From an uncultured Clostridium sp. (lineage in GTDB: Bacteria > Bacillota > Clostridia > Clostridiales > Clostridiaceae), in contig NZ_CALEVF010000044.1 in the NCBI RefSeq assembly GCF_937920395.1, forward strand, positions 1 through 33,988: a DNA stretch of 33,988 nucleotides, read 5' to 3'. Positions 1 through 8,726 of this stretch are shown piece after piece; position 1 is the stretch's first letter, and each line of letters opens with the position of its first letter. Under the pieces are notes generated by a model. It ran no database searches. It saw only the letters and a list, made by a program, of their open reading frames with translations, and had not been told where the DNA came from. Both the position numbers and the translations under genes were made by a program.

Positions 1-10
1 GAAAAAAAGA

Positions 11-50
11 GCCATCTCGCAATAGAAATTACTTTCTATTTTGAGACGGC
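11..50 (-). terminator. rho-independent terminator of cutC, overlapping its stop codon
   Basis: An imperfect 18-bp inverted repeat (arms 11-28 and 33-50) has a 4-nt loop. Read on the minus strand, the hairpin is followed by TCTTTTTTTC. The last codons of cutC (PSQNRK and the stop) lie inside the stem, so the terminator is embedded in the end of the gene. Confidence 0.75.
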
Positions 51-727
51 CCCTTGTTTATTTCATTAACTAATAAGCTCAAATTTTCTGTATTTATTTC
101 TCCAAACATCGATTTATCATTTCTTACTGCAGTTCCAAAATGATATGCAGGTGCCTTTGTTTTCTCCATAATCTCTTTAATATTTTTAAAAGTTAATCCA
201 CCTCCAACTATCAAGTTAATATGTTTTGATTTTTCTACCATATTTTTGATGACTGGAATATTTTTAAGTATATCACCTTTGCCACCTGATGTAAGAACAT
301 TTTTAATTTGACAATATGATGCTAAAACTTCTATACCTTTAGCCGGATCTAGCATCTCATCAATAGCCCTATGAAATGTTACATCAATGCCATCACAAGC
401 TTTTAAAAGTTTCTCTAAAGAAGGCAAACATATTTCATTATTCTTGTTTATTACCCCAAATACTACACCATTTACATTTAGTTGTTTTGCAATTGTAATA
501 TCTTCTACCATAAGTTCAATTTCTTCATCTGTATATATAAATGATTTCCCATGCGGTCTTATCATCACATTCACTGGTATCTTAACACTTTGCACTGCTC
601 TTTTTATTAGAGAATAACTGGGCGTAAGTCCTCCTTCTGATAGTGCACTAACTAGTTCTATTCTATCAGCACCACTTTTTTCAATTGTTTTTACATCCCC
701 TATCGTCGCTGCAATAATTTCAATCAT
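29..727 (-). CDS. cutC: CutC family protein (copper homeostasis CutC)
   Basis: This 232-aa TIM-barrel protein of the CutC family matches the usual bacterial length of 210-250 aa. Family motifs are visible in order: RIELVSALSEGGLTPS near residue 22, VMIRPHG near 54, TFHRAID near 116, LTSGG near 145 and VGGGL near 173. The family was named from E. coli copper-sensitive mutants. Its biochemical role is unsettled and a direct copper function is doubtful. The ATG at 727 follows AAAGGAG at good spacing. It is transcribed away from corA with about 130 bp between them and ends in its own terminator. The identification is firm; the function is uncertain. Confidence 0.93.
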   Translation of the reverse strand: MIEIIAATIGDVKTIEKSGADRIELVSALSEGGLTPSYSLIKRAVQSVKIPVNVMIRPHGKSFIYTDEEIELMVEDITIAKQLNVNGVVFGVINKNNEICLPSLEKLLKACDGIDVTFHRAIDEMLDPAKGIEVLASYCQIKNVLTSGGKGDILKNIPVIKNMVEKSKHINLIVGGGLTFKNIKEIMEKTKAPAYHFGTAVRNDKSMFGEINTENLSLLVNEINKGPSQNRK

Positions 728-770
728 TTTTAAATCTCCTTTGTGAATACATTATATCTATTTGTTATTT

Positions 771-791
771 TACCATATATAATATATGGTA
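771..791. promoter_or_regulatory. perfect 9-bp palindrome between cutC and corA
   Basis: TACCATATA, a 3-nt spacer TAA, then TATATGGTA form a perfect inverted repeat in the divergent cutC/corA interval. A TATAAT hexamer follows at 806-811, and corA starts at 860. The position suits an operator overlapping the -35 region of a corA promoter. The sequence is only A/T plus one CC/GG pair, so chance is possible in such AT-rich DNA. Confidence 0.3.
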
Positions 792-859
792 TATCAATAG
801 TATTATATAATGAATTTAATATTTCTATAAACGACACTTCATTAAAGGGAGAGATTTTA

Positions 860-1810
860 TTGATTACATATATTAATAATAAAGTACATGAATTTAATGA
901 CATAGAAAAAACATTTTCAAAAGATTTAAATACAGGCGAAATGTTTTGGCTTAATATTAGTAACCCAACTGCTAACGATTTTAAGTTTTTGAAAAACAAA
1001 TTTAATTTCCACCATCTCACTATTGAAGACTGTATACATAAAGCTAAGAGGTCTAAAATAAACGATTATAATGATTATCACTTTTTAATTATTTCCACAA
1101 CAGATAATAATGTTAACAACGCTTTTTCTTATAATAATATCTATATATACATTAGTTTAAATTATATTATAACAATACATTATGGTGAAAATAGATCCAT
1201 AAAGAAAATTATGAATGACATAAATAACGGACTAGAAATTGTATCTAATGGAAGTGATTTTGTTTTATATAATATCCTTGATGATGCAATAGACCAATTG
1301 TTTGTTGTAACTGACAAAGTTGAAGAAAAAATTAATTTTTTAGAAGAAGAATCCATGAACAACCCAGTTCAAGATACACTTAACAATATTATGAAAGTTA
1401 AAAAAAATGTAATTAAGCTTAGACGAGTTGTTTCTCCTCTGCGAGAAGTTTTAAATACTCTCCTTCGTCATGATGATATTATAACTGAAAAATATAGGGT
1501 ATATTTCACTGATATATACGACCACGCACTTCGCATATATGATTTAATTGAATCTGATCATGAGATGGTTACATCTTGTTTAGAACTTTATTCTTCACAA
1601 TTATCAAATTCCATGAATAAAGTTATGAAAATCCTAACTATAATTACTACTGTTATGATGCCACTTACAATAATTACAGGTATTTATGGAATGAACTTTC
1701 AAAATATGCCTGAATTGCATGCTAAATATAGCTATTTTATTACTATATTTATAATGTTTTTCATATCTTTTTGTGAAATTATATATTTCAATAAGAAAAA
1801 ATGGTTATAA
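860..1810 (+). CDS. corA: CorA-type magnesium/divalent cation channel
   Basis: This is a CorA-family (2-TM-GxN) inner-membrane channel for Mg2+ or related divalent cations. The N-terminal half is the soluble cytosolic domain, followed by a long helix. The C-terminal TM1 ends in the signature YGMNF near residue 273, then an acidic loop (PEL), a second TM and the short basic tail KKKWL. An open frame extends back to 743. The TTG at 860 has AAGGGAGAG immediately upstream and gives 316 aa, the standard CorA length, so I prefer it; residues from 743 would be an unexplained hydrophobic extension. It is divergent from cutC and monocistronic, ending at a hairpin. Confidence 0.9.
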   Translation: MITYINNKVHEFNDIEKTFSKDLNTGEMFWLNISNPTANDFKFLKNKFNFHHLTIEDCIHKAKRSKINDYNDYHFLIISTTDNNVNNAFSYNNIYIYISLNYIITIHYGENRSIKKIMNDINNGLEIVSNGSDFVLYNILDDAIDQLFVVTDKVEEKINFLEEESMNNPVQDTLNNIMKVKKNVIKLRRVVSPLREVLNTLLRHDDIITEKYRVYFTDIYDHALRIYDLIESDHEMVTSCLELYSSQLSNSMNKVMKILTIITTVMMPLTIITGIYGMNFQNMPELHAKYSYFITIFIMFFISFCEIIYFNKKKWL

Positions 1811-1815
1811 AAAAT

Positions 1816-1851
1816 AGGTATAAGCAATAAATAAATTTATTACTTATACCT
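1816..1851. terminator. bidirectional hairpin terminator between corA and the YjcQ-like gene
   Basis: Two 16-nt arms (1816-1831 and 1836-1851) pair with one mismatch around TAAA. On the plus strand a weak GTTTCTT follows; on the minus strand TATTTTTTAT follows. It lies between converging genes and probably serves both. Confidence 0.65.
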
Positions 1852-1887
1852 GTTTCTTAATACTAATCGAAGATATCATTATTTATA

Positions 1888-2220
1888 CTAATATGTTCGA
1901 TTAATATTTAATGAATTTTTGTCAATTACCATTTCACCTGGACGATTGCTAATAATCTCTACGATATTATTACAATTCCGAGTATTTTTTTCTAAATATT
2001 CTATCCCTTTCAAAGTTATCTTAGGATGGTTCTTTGAAATACTATATTTTTCTTCTATTCCAATTCTTTTTACATCTATTCCTGAAATTAGTTTAGCTTC
2101 CAGCATAATATCAAAAATTTGTCCATATTGCTCATCATCAACTTCTATTTCTTCTTTACTTATAATTTTGTTGTTTTTGTCTAATTCATCGAGTATTTTT
2201 AATATTAATTTTTTTTTCAT
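1888..2220 (-). CDS. YjcQ-like small winged-helix protein
   Basis: A 110-aa protein resembles the YjcQ family (phage-associated or chromosomal small winged-helix proteins of Firmicutes). It has an N-terminal helix (KKLILKILDELDKNN), then segments fitting helix-turn-helix, and the wing motif ITLKGIEYLEKN near residue 68, which in this family closes the fold. AGAGGTG precedes the ATG at 2220. The final 30 residues extend beyond typical YjcQ. It stands alone with no phage genes beside it, so it may be an ordinary small regulator. DNA binding is inferred from the fold resemblance, not shown. Confidence 0.6.
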   Translation of the reverse strand: MKKKLILKILDELDKNNKIISKEEIEVDDEQYGQIFDIMLEAKLISGIDVKRIGIEEKYSISKNHPKITLKGIEYLEKNTRNCNNIVEIISNRPGEMVIDKNSLNINRTY

Positions 2221-2321
2221 ATTAATACACCTCTATCTATAACCTTCTATAAATAAAAATTATTTCCTTCTATTTTATTAAATTTTAACTATTATATATT
2301 AATAACTTTCCCATATGTATA

Positions 2322-2582
2322 TTAAAATTCACTTTCCTCTACCTTCTCAATAAACTCAACCCCTTCGAGTTCAGCTATTGCATCCTCAGCTGCAACATTC
2401 TCTACAACTTTAGCATAAAGAATTACCCCTTTGTTTACATCTTCATCCCACTCAAAATCAGTCATAACACTATTTATACCTAAATATTCGCCCATAGTAC
2501 TTGCACTAATATTGGAACCTCTATATGTATCAAGGCCCTCCTGCGTAATTATAATTTCATAAGTTTTATCATTAACTGACAT
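2322..2582 (-). CDS. small acidic protein of unknown function
   Basis: This 86-aa acidic cytosolic protein has no signal peptide or membrane segment. I do not recognise the family. The composition (many Glu/Asp, an EEWDE-like centre and a C-terminal EGVEFIEKVEESEF) suggests a compact alpha/beta protein. AGGGAGGC sits 7 nt before the ATG, and the reading frame is clean and well expressed in style, so I consider it real. It lies between the terminator of the Ca2+/H+ exchanger and the YjcQ-like gene, on the same strand as both. Confidence 0.65.
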   Translation of the reverse strand: MSVNDKTYEIIITQEGLDTYRGSNISASTMGEYLGINSVMTDFEWDEDVNKGVILYAKVVENVAAEDAIAELEGVEFIEKVEESEF

Positions 2583-2674
2583 ATTTTTGCCTCCCTAAAC
2601 TATATTTTACATCCTTAATATAATGTTCTACATAAATCTAAAAATATACCTATAGATTTTTGTTTTTAAACATA

Positions 2675-2705
2675 AAAAAGAGCCCATTTTTGAGCTCTTT
2701 TTTTA
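2675..2705 (-). terminator. terminator of the Ca2+/H+ exchanger gene
   Basis: AAAAAGAGC pairs with GCTCTTTTT around a short loop. On the minus strand it is a GC-containing stem followed by a T tract, 24 nt after the exchanger stop codon. The AT arms also suit termination in the other direction. Confidence 0.8.
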
Positions 2706-2728
2706 ATATTATTTCCTAAGCAATATTT

Positions 2729-3775
2729 CTAAACTACAAAAAATGTTGCAGCAAGTATTATATAAACGCTTACTAACTGTAAGCCTTCTAACCAATTAGA
2801 TTCACCATCATTACAAACTTTGTTTGCTATAATCACCGTTACACCTAACGCCACTATTTCATATGTGTTAAATATTAGTGCCATAGGTTTAAATAATAAA
2901 CTTACTAAAACTAATATTGGAGCTATAAACAAAATTATTTGCAAACTTGAACCTATTGCAATTTCTATTGCAATATCCATTTTGTTTTTTATAGCCATAG
3001 TTACTGCCGTTGCATGCTCTGCAGCATTTCCTATAATCGGTATTATTATAAGTCCTACAAATAATTTAGATAAATGTAATTGCTCTGTCATTGGTTCTAT
3101 ATTTCCAACTAATAATTCACTTTCAATAGCTACAAATGCTGTTGCAATTAATAAAATCGCAATTGCTGTAGATTGCTTCCACTTTTTCTTTGAAACTTCA
3201 TGATCCACCCCATATAAATCTTTATGCGTAAAAAATGCAAAATACAAACTACAAGAATATACTATAAGCATTACTATTGCTATAACTACGCTAAGATTTT
3301 CATAATTCACTGGGTTTAAATCTGCTGTACTGAAATTTCCTGTGCATACTGCAGGTATAACTAAACTTATTACAGCTAAAGTAAGTAAACTTACAGAAAC
3401 ATTTACACCTTCTTTAGCAAACTTTTGTGTTTTATTTTTTAAACCTCCCATAAACATGCTTAGCCCCAATACTAATAATACATTACCTATCATTGATCCT
3501 GCGATAGAAGCTTTAACTATATCGAATAGGCCTTCCTTTAATGCAAAAAATGATAAAATCAGTTCAGTTACATTCCCGAATGTAGCACTTAAGAACCCGC
3601 CAAGTTTAGCTCCTGTATACTTTGATAATTCCTCAGTCGCTGCTCCGAGTAATGCTGCAAGAGGAACTATAGCAAGTGCTGTTATTAAAAACTGTATACT
3701 AGGCCCCCCTATTTGCATAAAGTGAATTAGAATACTCATAGGTATAAAAATCAACAGATAATACATTTTGTTCAT
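2729..3775 (-). CDS. cax: Ca2+/H+ antiporter (CAX/ChaA family)
   Basis: This 348-aa polytopic membrane exchanger closely resembles B. subtilis ChaA/YfkE. The two family alpha repeats are intact: GNVTELI near residue 73 and GNAAEHATAV near 255. These place the ion-coordinating acidic residues in the membrane, and about 11 TM segments are apparent. It would export Ca2+ against a proton gradient. A TTG at 3793 would add six residues, but its codons overlap the ribosome binding site GAGGGGG; the ATG at 3775 sits at proper distance from it. The gene is monocistronic with its own terminator. Confidence 0.9.
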   Translation of the reverse strand: MNKMYYLLIFIPMSILIHFMQIGGPSIQFLITALAIVPLAALLGAATEELSKYTGAKLGGFLSATFGNVTELILSFFALKEGLFDIVKASIAGSMIGNVLLVLGLSMFMGGLKNKTQKFAKEGVNVSVSLLTLAVISLVIPAVCTGNFSTADLNPVNYENLSVVIAIVMLIVYSCSLYFAFFTHKDLYGVDHEVSKKKWKQSTAIAILLIATAFVAIESELLVGNIEPMTEQLHLSKLFVGLIIIPIIGNAAEHATAVTMAIKNKMDIAIEIAIGSSLQIILFIAPILVLVSLLFKPMALIFNTYEIVALGVTVIIANKVCNDGESNWLEGLQLVSVYIILAATFFVV

Positions 3776-3946
3776 GTTGTATATCCCCCTCAATAATATG
3801 TGTTCGAACTATTTTGAAATCATTATGAAGTACCACAATTGTGTCGCTAAATCACTCTAAAACCGATTGTTTTATTATAACTTATATTTATGTCTTATTG
3901 AGATAAATATACAATTTACTTTTATATAAATATAAATCAAGCTAAA

Positions 3947-5611
3947 TTATATGATAAACTTATGCTGAAAATCAGAGGAAGGCATTGGCTTTCCAATTAG
4001 ATACCCTTGAATAAACTGGCACCCAAGTTCCTTTAATGTGGAAAATTCCGTTTCTGTTTCAATTCCTTCTGCAATAACCTTAATATCCAAAGTATCTGCA
4101 ACTGCTATTATAGCTTTAATTATAGCTATATTTTTAGAGTTATTATCTAAATTTGTTATAAGTGATCTATCTATTTTTATAGTATCAATAGGAAGTTTAC
4201 TTAACCAACTAAGAGATGAATACCCTGTACCGAAATCATCCATCGAGATTTTTATTCCTTTAGATTTTAACTCTAAAAGGACTTTTATTATTAAATTAAT
4301 GTCCTCCATAGCCTCGTCCTCAGTAATTTCAAGATTTATATACTTAGGATCTAAGGACTGCTTTCTACATACATCCATTACTAATTGAACAAAATTTTCT
4401 TGTATTAATTGTTTATATGATGTATTTACTGATACACTAAAATCCTTTGCTCCTTCATTTTGCCACTTTTTACACTGAATACAAGCATTATTAAGCATCC
4501 AATTATCGATTTCTACCATTTTACCTATTTTCTTTGCAATTGAAATAAATCCAATAGGCTGAATAAATTCATCTCTACATTTCCACCTTATAAGAGATTC
4601 TGCACTCAAAACTTTCATCAATTCCAAATTTATAATAGGCTGATAATACGTTATAAATTCATTTCTCTCCATAGCACTCTTTAAGTTCTTTTCCGTTTTC
4701 AACATAAGTTTATTGTTATAATTCATGATGTTGTTATATAAAAGGTACCCATGTCCTCCACTGCTTTTAACTTCATACATAGCTAAGTCTGCATTTCTTA
4801 TTAAAGTGTCTACATCATTTCCATGCAGTGGAAATAAACTAATACCAATACTTACCCCAATATATAATGACTCTTCATTATATGTAAAAGCAGAACTTAA
4901 TGATTTTACAATTTTTTCTGCAATTTCTGTTACACTTGACGCTGAAATTAAATGCCTTATAACTACAATGAATTCATCACCGCCAATCCTACTTACTATG
5001 TCCTTTGATTTTTTAGTATTGCACTCTAGTCTCTCTGCTACTTTCGCAAGAACTATATCCCCTACTTGATGACCAAAGCTTTCATTTATAGCCTTGAATT
5101 TATCTAAAGTTATAAAGAAAATTGCTAGCTTTTCATTTTCATTTTCATTTTCAAGCAAATCTCTAATGTTCTCTAGCAGCTTTTTCCTATTTGTAAGCCC
5201 TGTAAGAGTGTCATAATTTGCAAGTGATATAATAGTTTCATCCGATTTTTTTAGTCTCTTGAACATATCATTAAATTTAGACCCAAGCTCAGAAATTTCA
5301 TCGTTTCCTTTTAATATTATGTTTGGAAATACATCATAGGAATTATGTACATTTTCAACTACTGAGTTTATAATTTTGATTTTCCTTACAACAAACACAT
5401 GTATTAATATAAAAATACTTAAAGAGAATATTATTAAAGTAATAAGTACAATAAAAAAATAGAAATCCATTGTATTTTCTGCCTTTTTAAAAATATTTCT
5501 TTCCACTGTAACCTTCACAAGGAAAAATGATTTTGAAATTATATAAAGAAAACCAATTAAAATTAAACTTACTAATAACACTATTCTAAATAATTTCGCT
5601 GAAAGTTTCAT
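3947..5611 (-). CDS. membrane GGDEF-EAL cyclic-di-GMP protein with minimal sensor
   Basis: A 554-aa cyclic-di-GMP turnover enzyme. TM1 is about residues 8-26, then only about 22 extracellular residues, TM2 about 50-74, a HAMP-like linker, GGDEF about 130-290 and EAL about 310-550. The GGDEF A-site is intact (RIGGDEF), but the inhibitory RxxD site reads KSKD. In the EAL domain the signature is ESL, yet the other catalytic and metal residues are present: VSVNTS, LEITED, MDDFGTG, IKIDRS, AEGIET and QGYLIGKP. Either activity is possible. I chose the ATG at 5611 with GGGTGAT upstream; an in-frame ATG at 5629 has no good site. No neighbour gives a partner. Confidence 0.9.
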   Translation of the reverse strand: MKLSAKLFRIVLLVSLILIGFLYIISKSFFLVKVTVERNIFKKAENTMDFYFFIVLITLIIFSLSIFILIHVFVVRKIKIINSVVENVHNSYDVFPNIILKGNDEISELGSKFNDMFKRLKKSDETIISLANYDTLTGLTNRKKLLENIRDLLENENENEKLAIFFITLDKFKAINESFGHQVGDIVLAKVAERLECNTKKSKDIVSRIGGDEFIVVIRHLISASSVTEIAEKIVKSLSSAFTYNEESLYIGVSIGISLFPLHGNDVDTLIRNADLAMYEVKSSGGHGYLLYNNIMNYNNKLMLKTEKNLKSAMERNEFITYYQPIINLELMKVLSAESLIRWKCRDEFIQPIGFISIAKKIGKMVEIDNWMLNNACIQCKKWQNEGAKDFSVSVNTSYKQLIQENFVQLVMDVCRKQSLDPKYINLEITEDEAMEDINLIIKVLLELKSKGIKISMDDFGTGYSSLSWLSKLPIDTIKIDRSLITNLDNNSKNIAIIKAIIAVADTLDIKVIAEGIETETEFSTLKELGCQFIQGYLIGKPMPSSDFQHKFII

Positions 5612-5818
5612 ATTTATCACCCATTCCATATTTATTGCCTATTAACATAGTTTTAATCTTTTCTAATTGTATATCGGTTATATAAGACAAAACTTTATTT
5701 ATTACCCCCTCATGCGACTTATAATGCCCTTAATATTATTTATTCTGCATTATTAATACTTCAAAATTTTTTAAAAATATAATTGTAGCCTATTTATATT
5801 AAAAATAATTTTAATATA

Positions 5819-5847
5819 TTGTGGTAATAATAATAAATATGTATTAT
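5819..5847 (+). promoter_or_regulatory. candidate sigma-A promoter for the CoA-binding/MBL genes
   Basis: TTGTGG and TATTAT are separated by 17 bp just upstream of the AGGAG ribosome site at 5856. The resulting leader would be only about 16 nt. A second candidate, TTGTAG with TAATTT (5783-5811, also 17 bp), lies upstream. Neither is strong. Confidence 0.35.
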
Positions 5848-5869
5848 ATTTTACTAGGAGATGATAAAA

Positions 5870-6241
5870 TTGAAAGCAAATGAACTTTTAAATTATAAAA
5901 ACTGGGTTGTCGTTGGTGATGTATTAAATCCATCAAAATATGCTTATAAAATATTGAATTCCCTTAAAACTTATGGTTTTAATGCTGTAGGTGTAAATCC
6001 CTCTGTTGAACACAGAGGTGTTTATAACAAGTTAAGTGATGTACCATACAAGGTAGAAGTTTTAAATTTATGTATTATTCCCTATAAAGGCATTAATATT
6101 ATTAAGGAAGCGTGCGTATTAAAAATAGAGAGAGTACTAATTCAACCGGGGGCTGAGAGTCCTGAAATACTTGAATTTTGCAGTATAAATGGAATACACG
6201 CAATAGAGGGATGTACACTTGTTGAATTATCAAAAAAATAG
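5870..6241 (+). CDS. CoA-binding domain protein (YccU type)
   Basis: A 123-aa single-domain Rossmann-like protein of the CoA_binding_2 family. The N-terminal VVVGDVLNPSKYAYKI is the phosphate-binding region, VGVNPS follows near residue 46 and LIQPGAES near 95. Such stand-alone domains resemble the N-terminal part of acyl-CoA synthetase alpha chains; their ligand in vivo is not settled. AGGAG (5856-5860) directly abuts an ATG at 5861, so I prefer the TTG at 5870, nine nt downstream of it. It is followed after about 80 bp by the MBL hydrolase gene on the same strand, probably co-transcribed. Confidence 0.82.
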   Translation: MKANELLNYKNWVVVGDVLNPSKYAYKILNSLKTYGFNAVGVNPSVEHRGVYNKLSDVPYKVEVLNLCIIPYKGINIIKEACVLKIERVLIQPGAESPEILEFCSINGIHAIEGCTLVELSKK

Positions 6242-6272
6242 TATTAAGTATACAGTAAAGGAAGTGAATATT

Positions 6273-6311
6273 TAGTGAAATGTGTGTTTGAAAGCAAGCA
6301 CTCTTTCACTA
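6273..6311 (+). promoter_or_regulatory. hairpin between ribosome site and start of the MBL hydrolase gene
   Basis: TAGTGAAA (6273-6280) pairs perfectly with TTTCACTA (6304-6311), and an inner GTGTTTG/CAAGCAC pairing extends the stem. The structure sits after AAAGGAAG (6257-6264) and ends next to the ATG codons at 6312 and 6321. It could bring a distant ribosome site close to the start, or mask an upstream 21-codon frame that begins GTG at 6275 and ends at 6340. Confidence 0.4.
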
Positions 6312-6320
6312 ATGAAATAT

Positions 6321-7217
6321 ATGGAAATAATAAGGATTAAAGGAAATACATTCTGCATTACTACAGGCATGACATATATACCATTTTATAAAATTAATGA
6401 CAAAGAAATAATTATGTTAGATTCTGGATGGGCAAAAGGACAAAGACAAGGTATTGATGAATTATTAGAAAAGAACAACTTTAATGTGGTTGCTATAATA
6501 TGCAGTCATGCTCATGTTGACCATATAGGAAATAATACGTTTTTAAAGAAAAAGCATAAATCCATTATCGCAATGCCAGCCTATGAATCTCTTATTTGTA
6601 GTTCAGTCGTTAACCTAAAACTTTATTACAGTAATCAAACATTATCTGATGTTGCGCTTCATTTTGGACATATGGTTTGTCACACGGATATTATGATTTT
6701 TGATAATCAAGAGACTATAAGTATATATGGTACAACCTTCAAGATTCTCCATACACCAGGTCATAGTCCTGCACATATATGCATAACTACTCCAGATGAT
6801 GTTGCATATATCGGAGATGCACTTATAAGCCACGAAGTAATGAATGGCTCTAAAATGCCCTATGCTTATATACTAACAGAGGATTTATTAAGCAAAACAA
6901 AACTTTACGACTTAAAATGTAACAAATACATAGTAGCACATAAAGGTGTATATAATGATATCACACAGCTTATAACTGATAATATACATTTCTATAAAAG
7001 TCGAGCAACAGCAATATATACTCTTATAAAAGGAGCTATGACAATGCAAGATATTTTAAAGGTTGTTATTGAAAATTTTAATATTAATATTAGCAATAAA
7101 TATAAATATACCCTAATCGAGCGAATGTTAAGTTCATATGTTGAATATTTAATTGAAACAGGGCTTATATCTTTAAATATAGATAATGGATTCCTTAAAT
7201 ACTCAAAAATTTCATAA
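6321..7217 (+). CDS. MBL-fold metallo-hydrolase
   Basis: A 298-aa metallo-beta-lactamase-fold hydrolase with a complete dinuclear metal site: HAHVDH near residue 72, the His of TPGHSPAH near 152, the Asp of YIGDAL near 170 and VAHKG near 212. The rest is a C-terminal helical region of about 80 residues, as in the glyoxalase-II-like MBL group of Firmicutes; the substrate is unknown. The frame is open from a GTG at 6282, and ATGs occur at 6312 and 6321. I chose 6321 because the conserved region begins there, but no ribosome site is adjacent to any of these. The only one is at 6257-6264, upstream of a hairpin. Confidence 0.83.
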   Translation: MEIIRIKGNTFCITTGMTYIPFYKINDKEIIMLDSGWAKGQRQGIDELLEKNNFNVVAIICSHAHVDHIGNNTFLKKKHKSIIAMPAYESLICSSVVNLKLYYSNQTLSDVALHFGHMVCHTDIMIFDNQETISIYGTTFKILHTPGHSPAHICITTPDDVAYIGDALISHEVMNGSKMPYAYILTEDLLSKTKLYDLKCNKYIVAHKGVYNDITQLITDNIHFYKSRATAIYTLIKGAMTMQDILKVVIENFNINISNKYKYTLIERMLSSYVEYLIETGLISLNIDNGFLKYSKIS

Positions 7218-7241
7218 ATAATTAAATATTTATGAAATTTT
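7206..7241. terminator. AT-rich hairpin over the MBL gene stop, between converging genes
   Basis: A perfect 15-bp inverted repeat (7206-7220 and 7227-7241) with a 6-nt loop contains the stop codon of the MBL gene. It lacks GC pairs in quantity but is followed by TTTTTGAG on the minus strand and TTTTGAT on the plus strand. It is likely a weak terminator for the two converging units. Confidence 0.5.
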
Positions 7242-7300
7242 GATATTCATTTTATATATTCTGTTTTTTATATAAAAAGGTCATTAACAATATACTGGTA

Positions 7301-8649
7301 TCAGACTTCTAATTCTTTATATTTCAAATAATCGAAATCTGCATATTTTTTTTGTCCAGATAAATCCTGACAACATATCCCAATGAAAGCTCCTGTAAAT
7401 CTAAATTCACCTATTTTAGCATAATAATCATCTGATAAGACAGTGGCATCCAAAATTGGTCCTACATCAAAAAAATGTTTTCTATCTAAAGAATATGAAA
7501 ACTGTGCATTTTCCATATAACAGGTAAGTCTTAAGTAAATTGATGTTACATCCCCTAGCGAAATCCCACGTCCAATTGGATAAGTAGTATTTCCTAAAAC
7601 AGATGAAAGTAAATTTAGGGTCTTTCCCTGTTTTTCATCATACGTTATATGCAAATAATAATAACTGATATTATCATAATAATAAATCAAACCTGCCATT
7701 TGTTGAAATGTGGTTGGATTAAACTCTACTACCGTATCTGCAATAAAATGAAAATGTTGTTGTCTATGAGCCAATAAGCTTTGATGATGATGAGAAGACA
7801 TTGACTCACCACCATATAAACGCAAATACCCCCGCCTTTTTTTTAGTGATGCAGACGTGCCTAATGGAATTCTTAGAGATTGCAAATGAAGGCTCCATAT
7901 ATCATCATCAAAATCTTCTACAAAATCTATCAGTTGTCCTCCATCCTCATAAGCATGTGGAATTTCCACCTTTTCCTCAGGTGTGTTATCGCTATATTTC
8001 ATAGATAACCATCCATCACGCCACTGCACTGCTTGTATAGAAGTTTCACGACCAAGAATGCACATCCGTTCTTTCCCAAGTGGACGAGCACAAAGATGAA
8101 CCATATACCACTCTCCATCAGGTGTGTCTACAATACTTGCATGTCCAGATTTTTGTATTAAAAGTTCAGGATTATACTGTGAAGTTATTATCGGCGTTTT
8201 AGGATCTATCTCATAAACTCCATCAATGGTCGTGCAACGAGCCATTGATGCAGAATGTTCATAGCCAGTTCCCCCTTCGGCTACAAGAAGATAATAAAAT
8301 CCATTATATTTATATAGATGCGGGCCTTCTGTGAATCCAAGATGAGTACCTCTAAAAATATTTTTGGATTCTCCAATCAATTTTTGCTCTTTTAGTGAAT
8401 ATTCCTGAAGAACAATTCCTGCAAAACTATAATTCCACCAGAACTTGGATTACCTATCATATTTAATTGTGAAATACGATCCAATGGATGACAAATTAGT
8501 TTCCAATGTACAAGATCCTTAGAGTGATGAATTTGTACACCTGGAAACCATTCAAAGGTGGAAGTTGCAATATAATAATCCTCTCCCACTCTTAGAATAG
8601 ATGGATCTGGATTAAATCCTCTTAAAATAGGATTCATAGCATATGCCAT
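7301..8649 (-). pseudogene. GH43 beta-xylosidase (XynB-like), broken by internal deletion and frame change
   Basis: The N-terminal piece (8649 to about 8431) matches GH43 beta-xylosidases: [13 protein letters not shown] with the catalytic-base Asp, then [17 protein letters not shown] and GNPSSGG. The family next has WAPDLS and roughly 90 further residues, including the FDPSLF-type motif with the pKa-modulating Asp. Here these are absent, and the sequence jumps at about 8430/8431 into the region encoding [10 protein letters not shown], in another frame. In the original frame translation stops 13 codons later. The downstream frame then runs intact with TEGPHLYKYNGFYYLL (acid Glu) and the C-terminal beta-sandwich. 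It lies 77 bp behind the GH3 gene, so a former xylo-oligosaccharide operon. It cannot make an active enzyme as it stands. Confidence 0.85.
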
Positions 8650-8726
8650 AATAATTCAACTCCCTCTATAATTTTGAATATAAATATCACAATAATAATA
8701 AATTTCACGATTATATAAGTGTGTAA

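Noticed and set aside
743..859. N-terminal extension of corA (39 residues) or a magnesium riboswitch in front of it
   Set aside because: The TTG at 860 has a good ribosome site and yields the standard CorA length. The interval is too short and too AT-rich to hold a structured M-box, and I see no paired helices other than the 9-bp palindrome.
3342..3725. Plus-strand open frames of 100-127 codons opposite the Ca2+/H+ exchanger, the GGDEF-EAL gene and other genes
   Set aside because: They are antisense shadows of conserved genes with no ribosome sites and no recognisable protein features.
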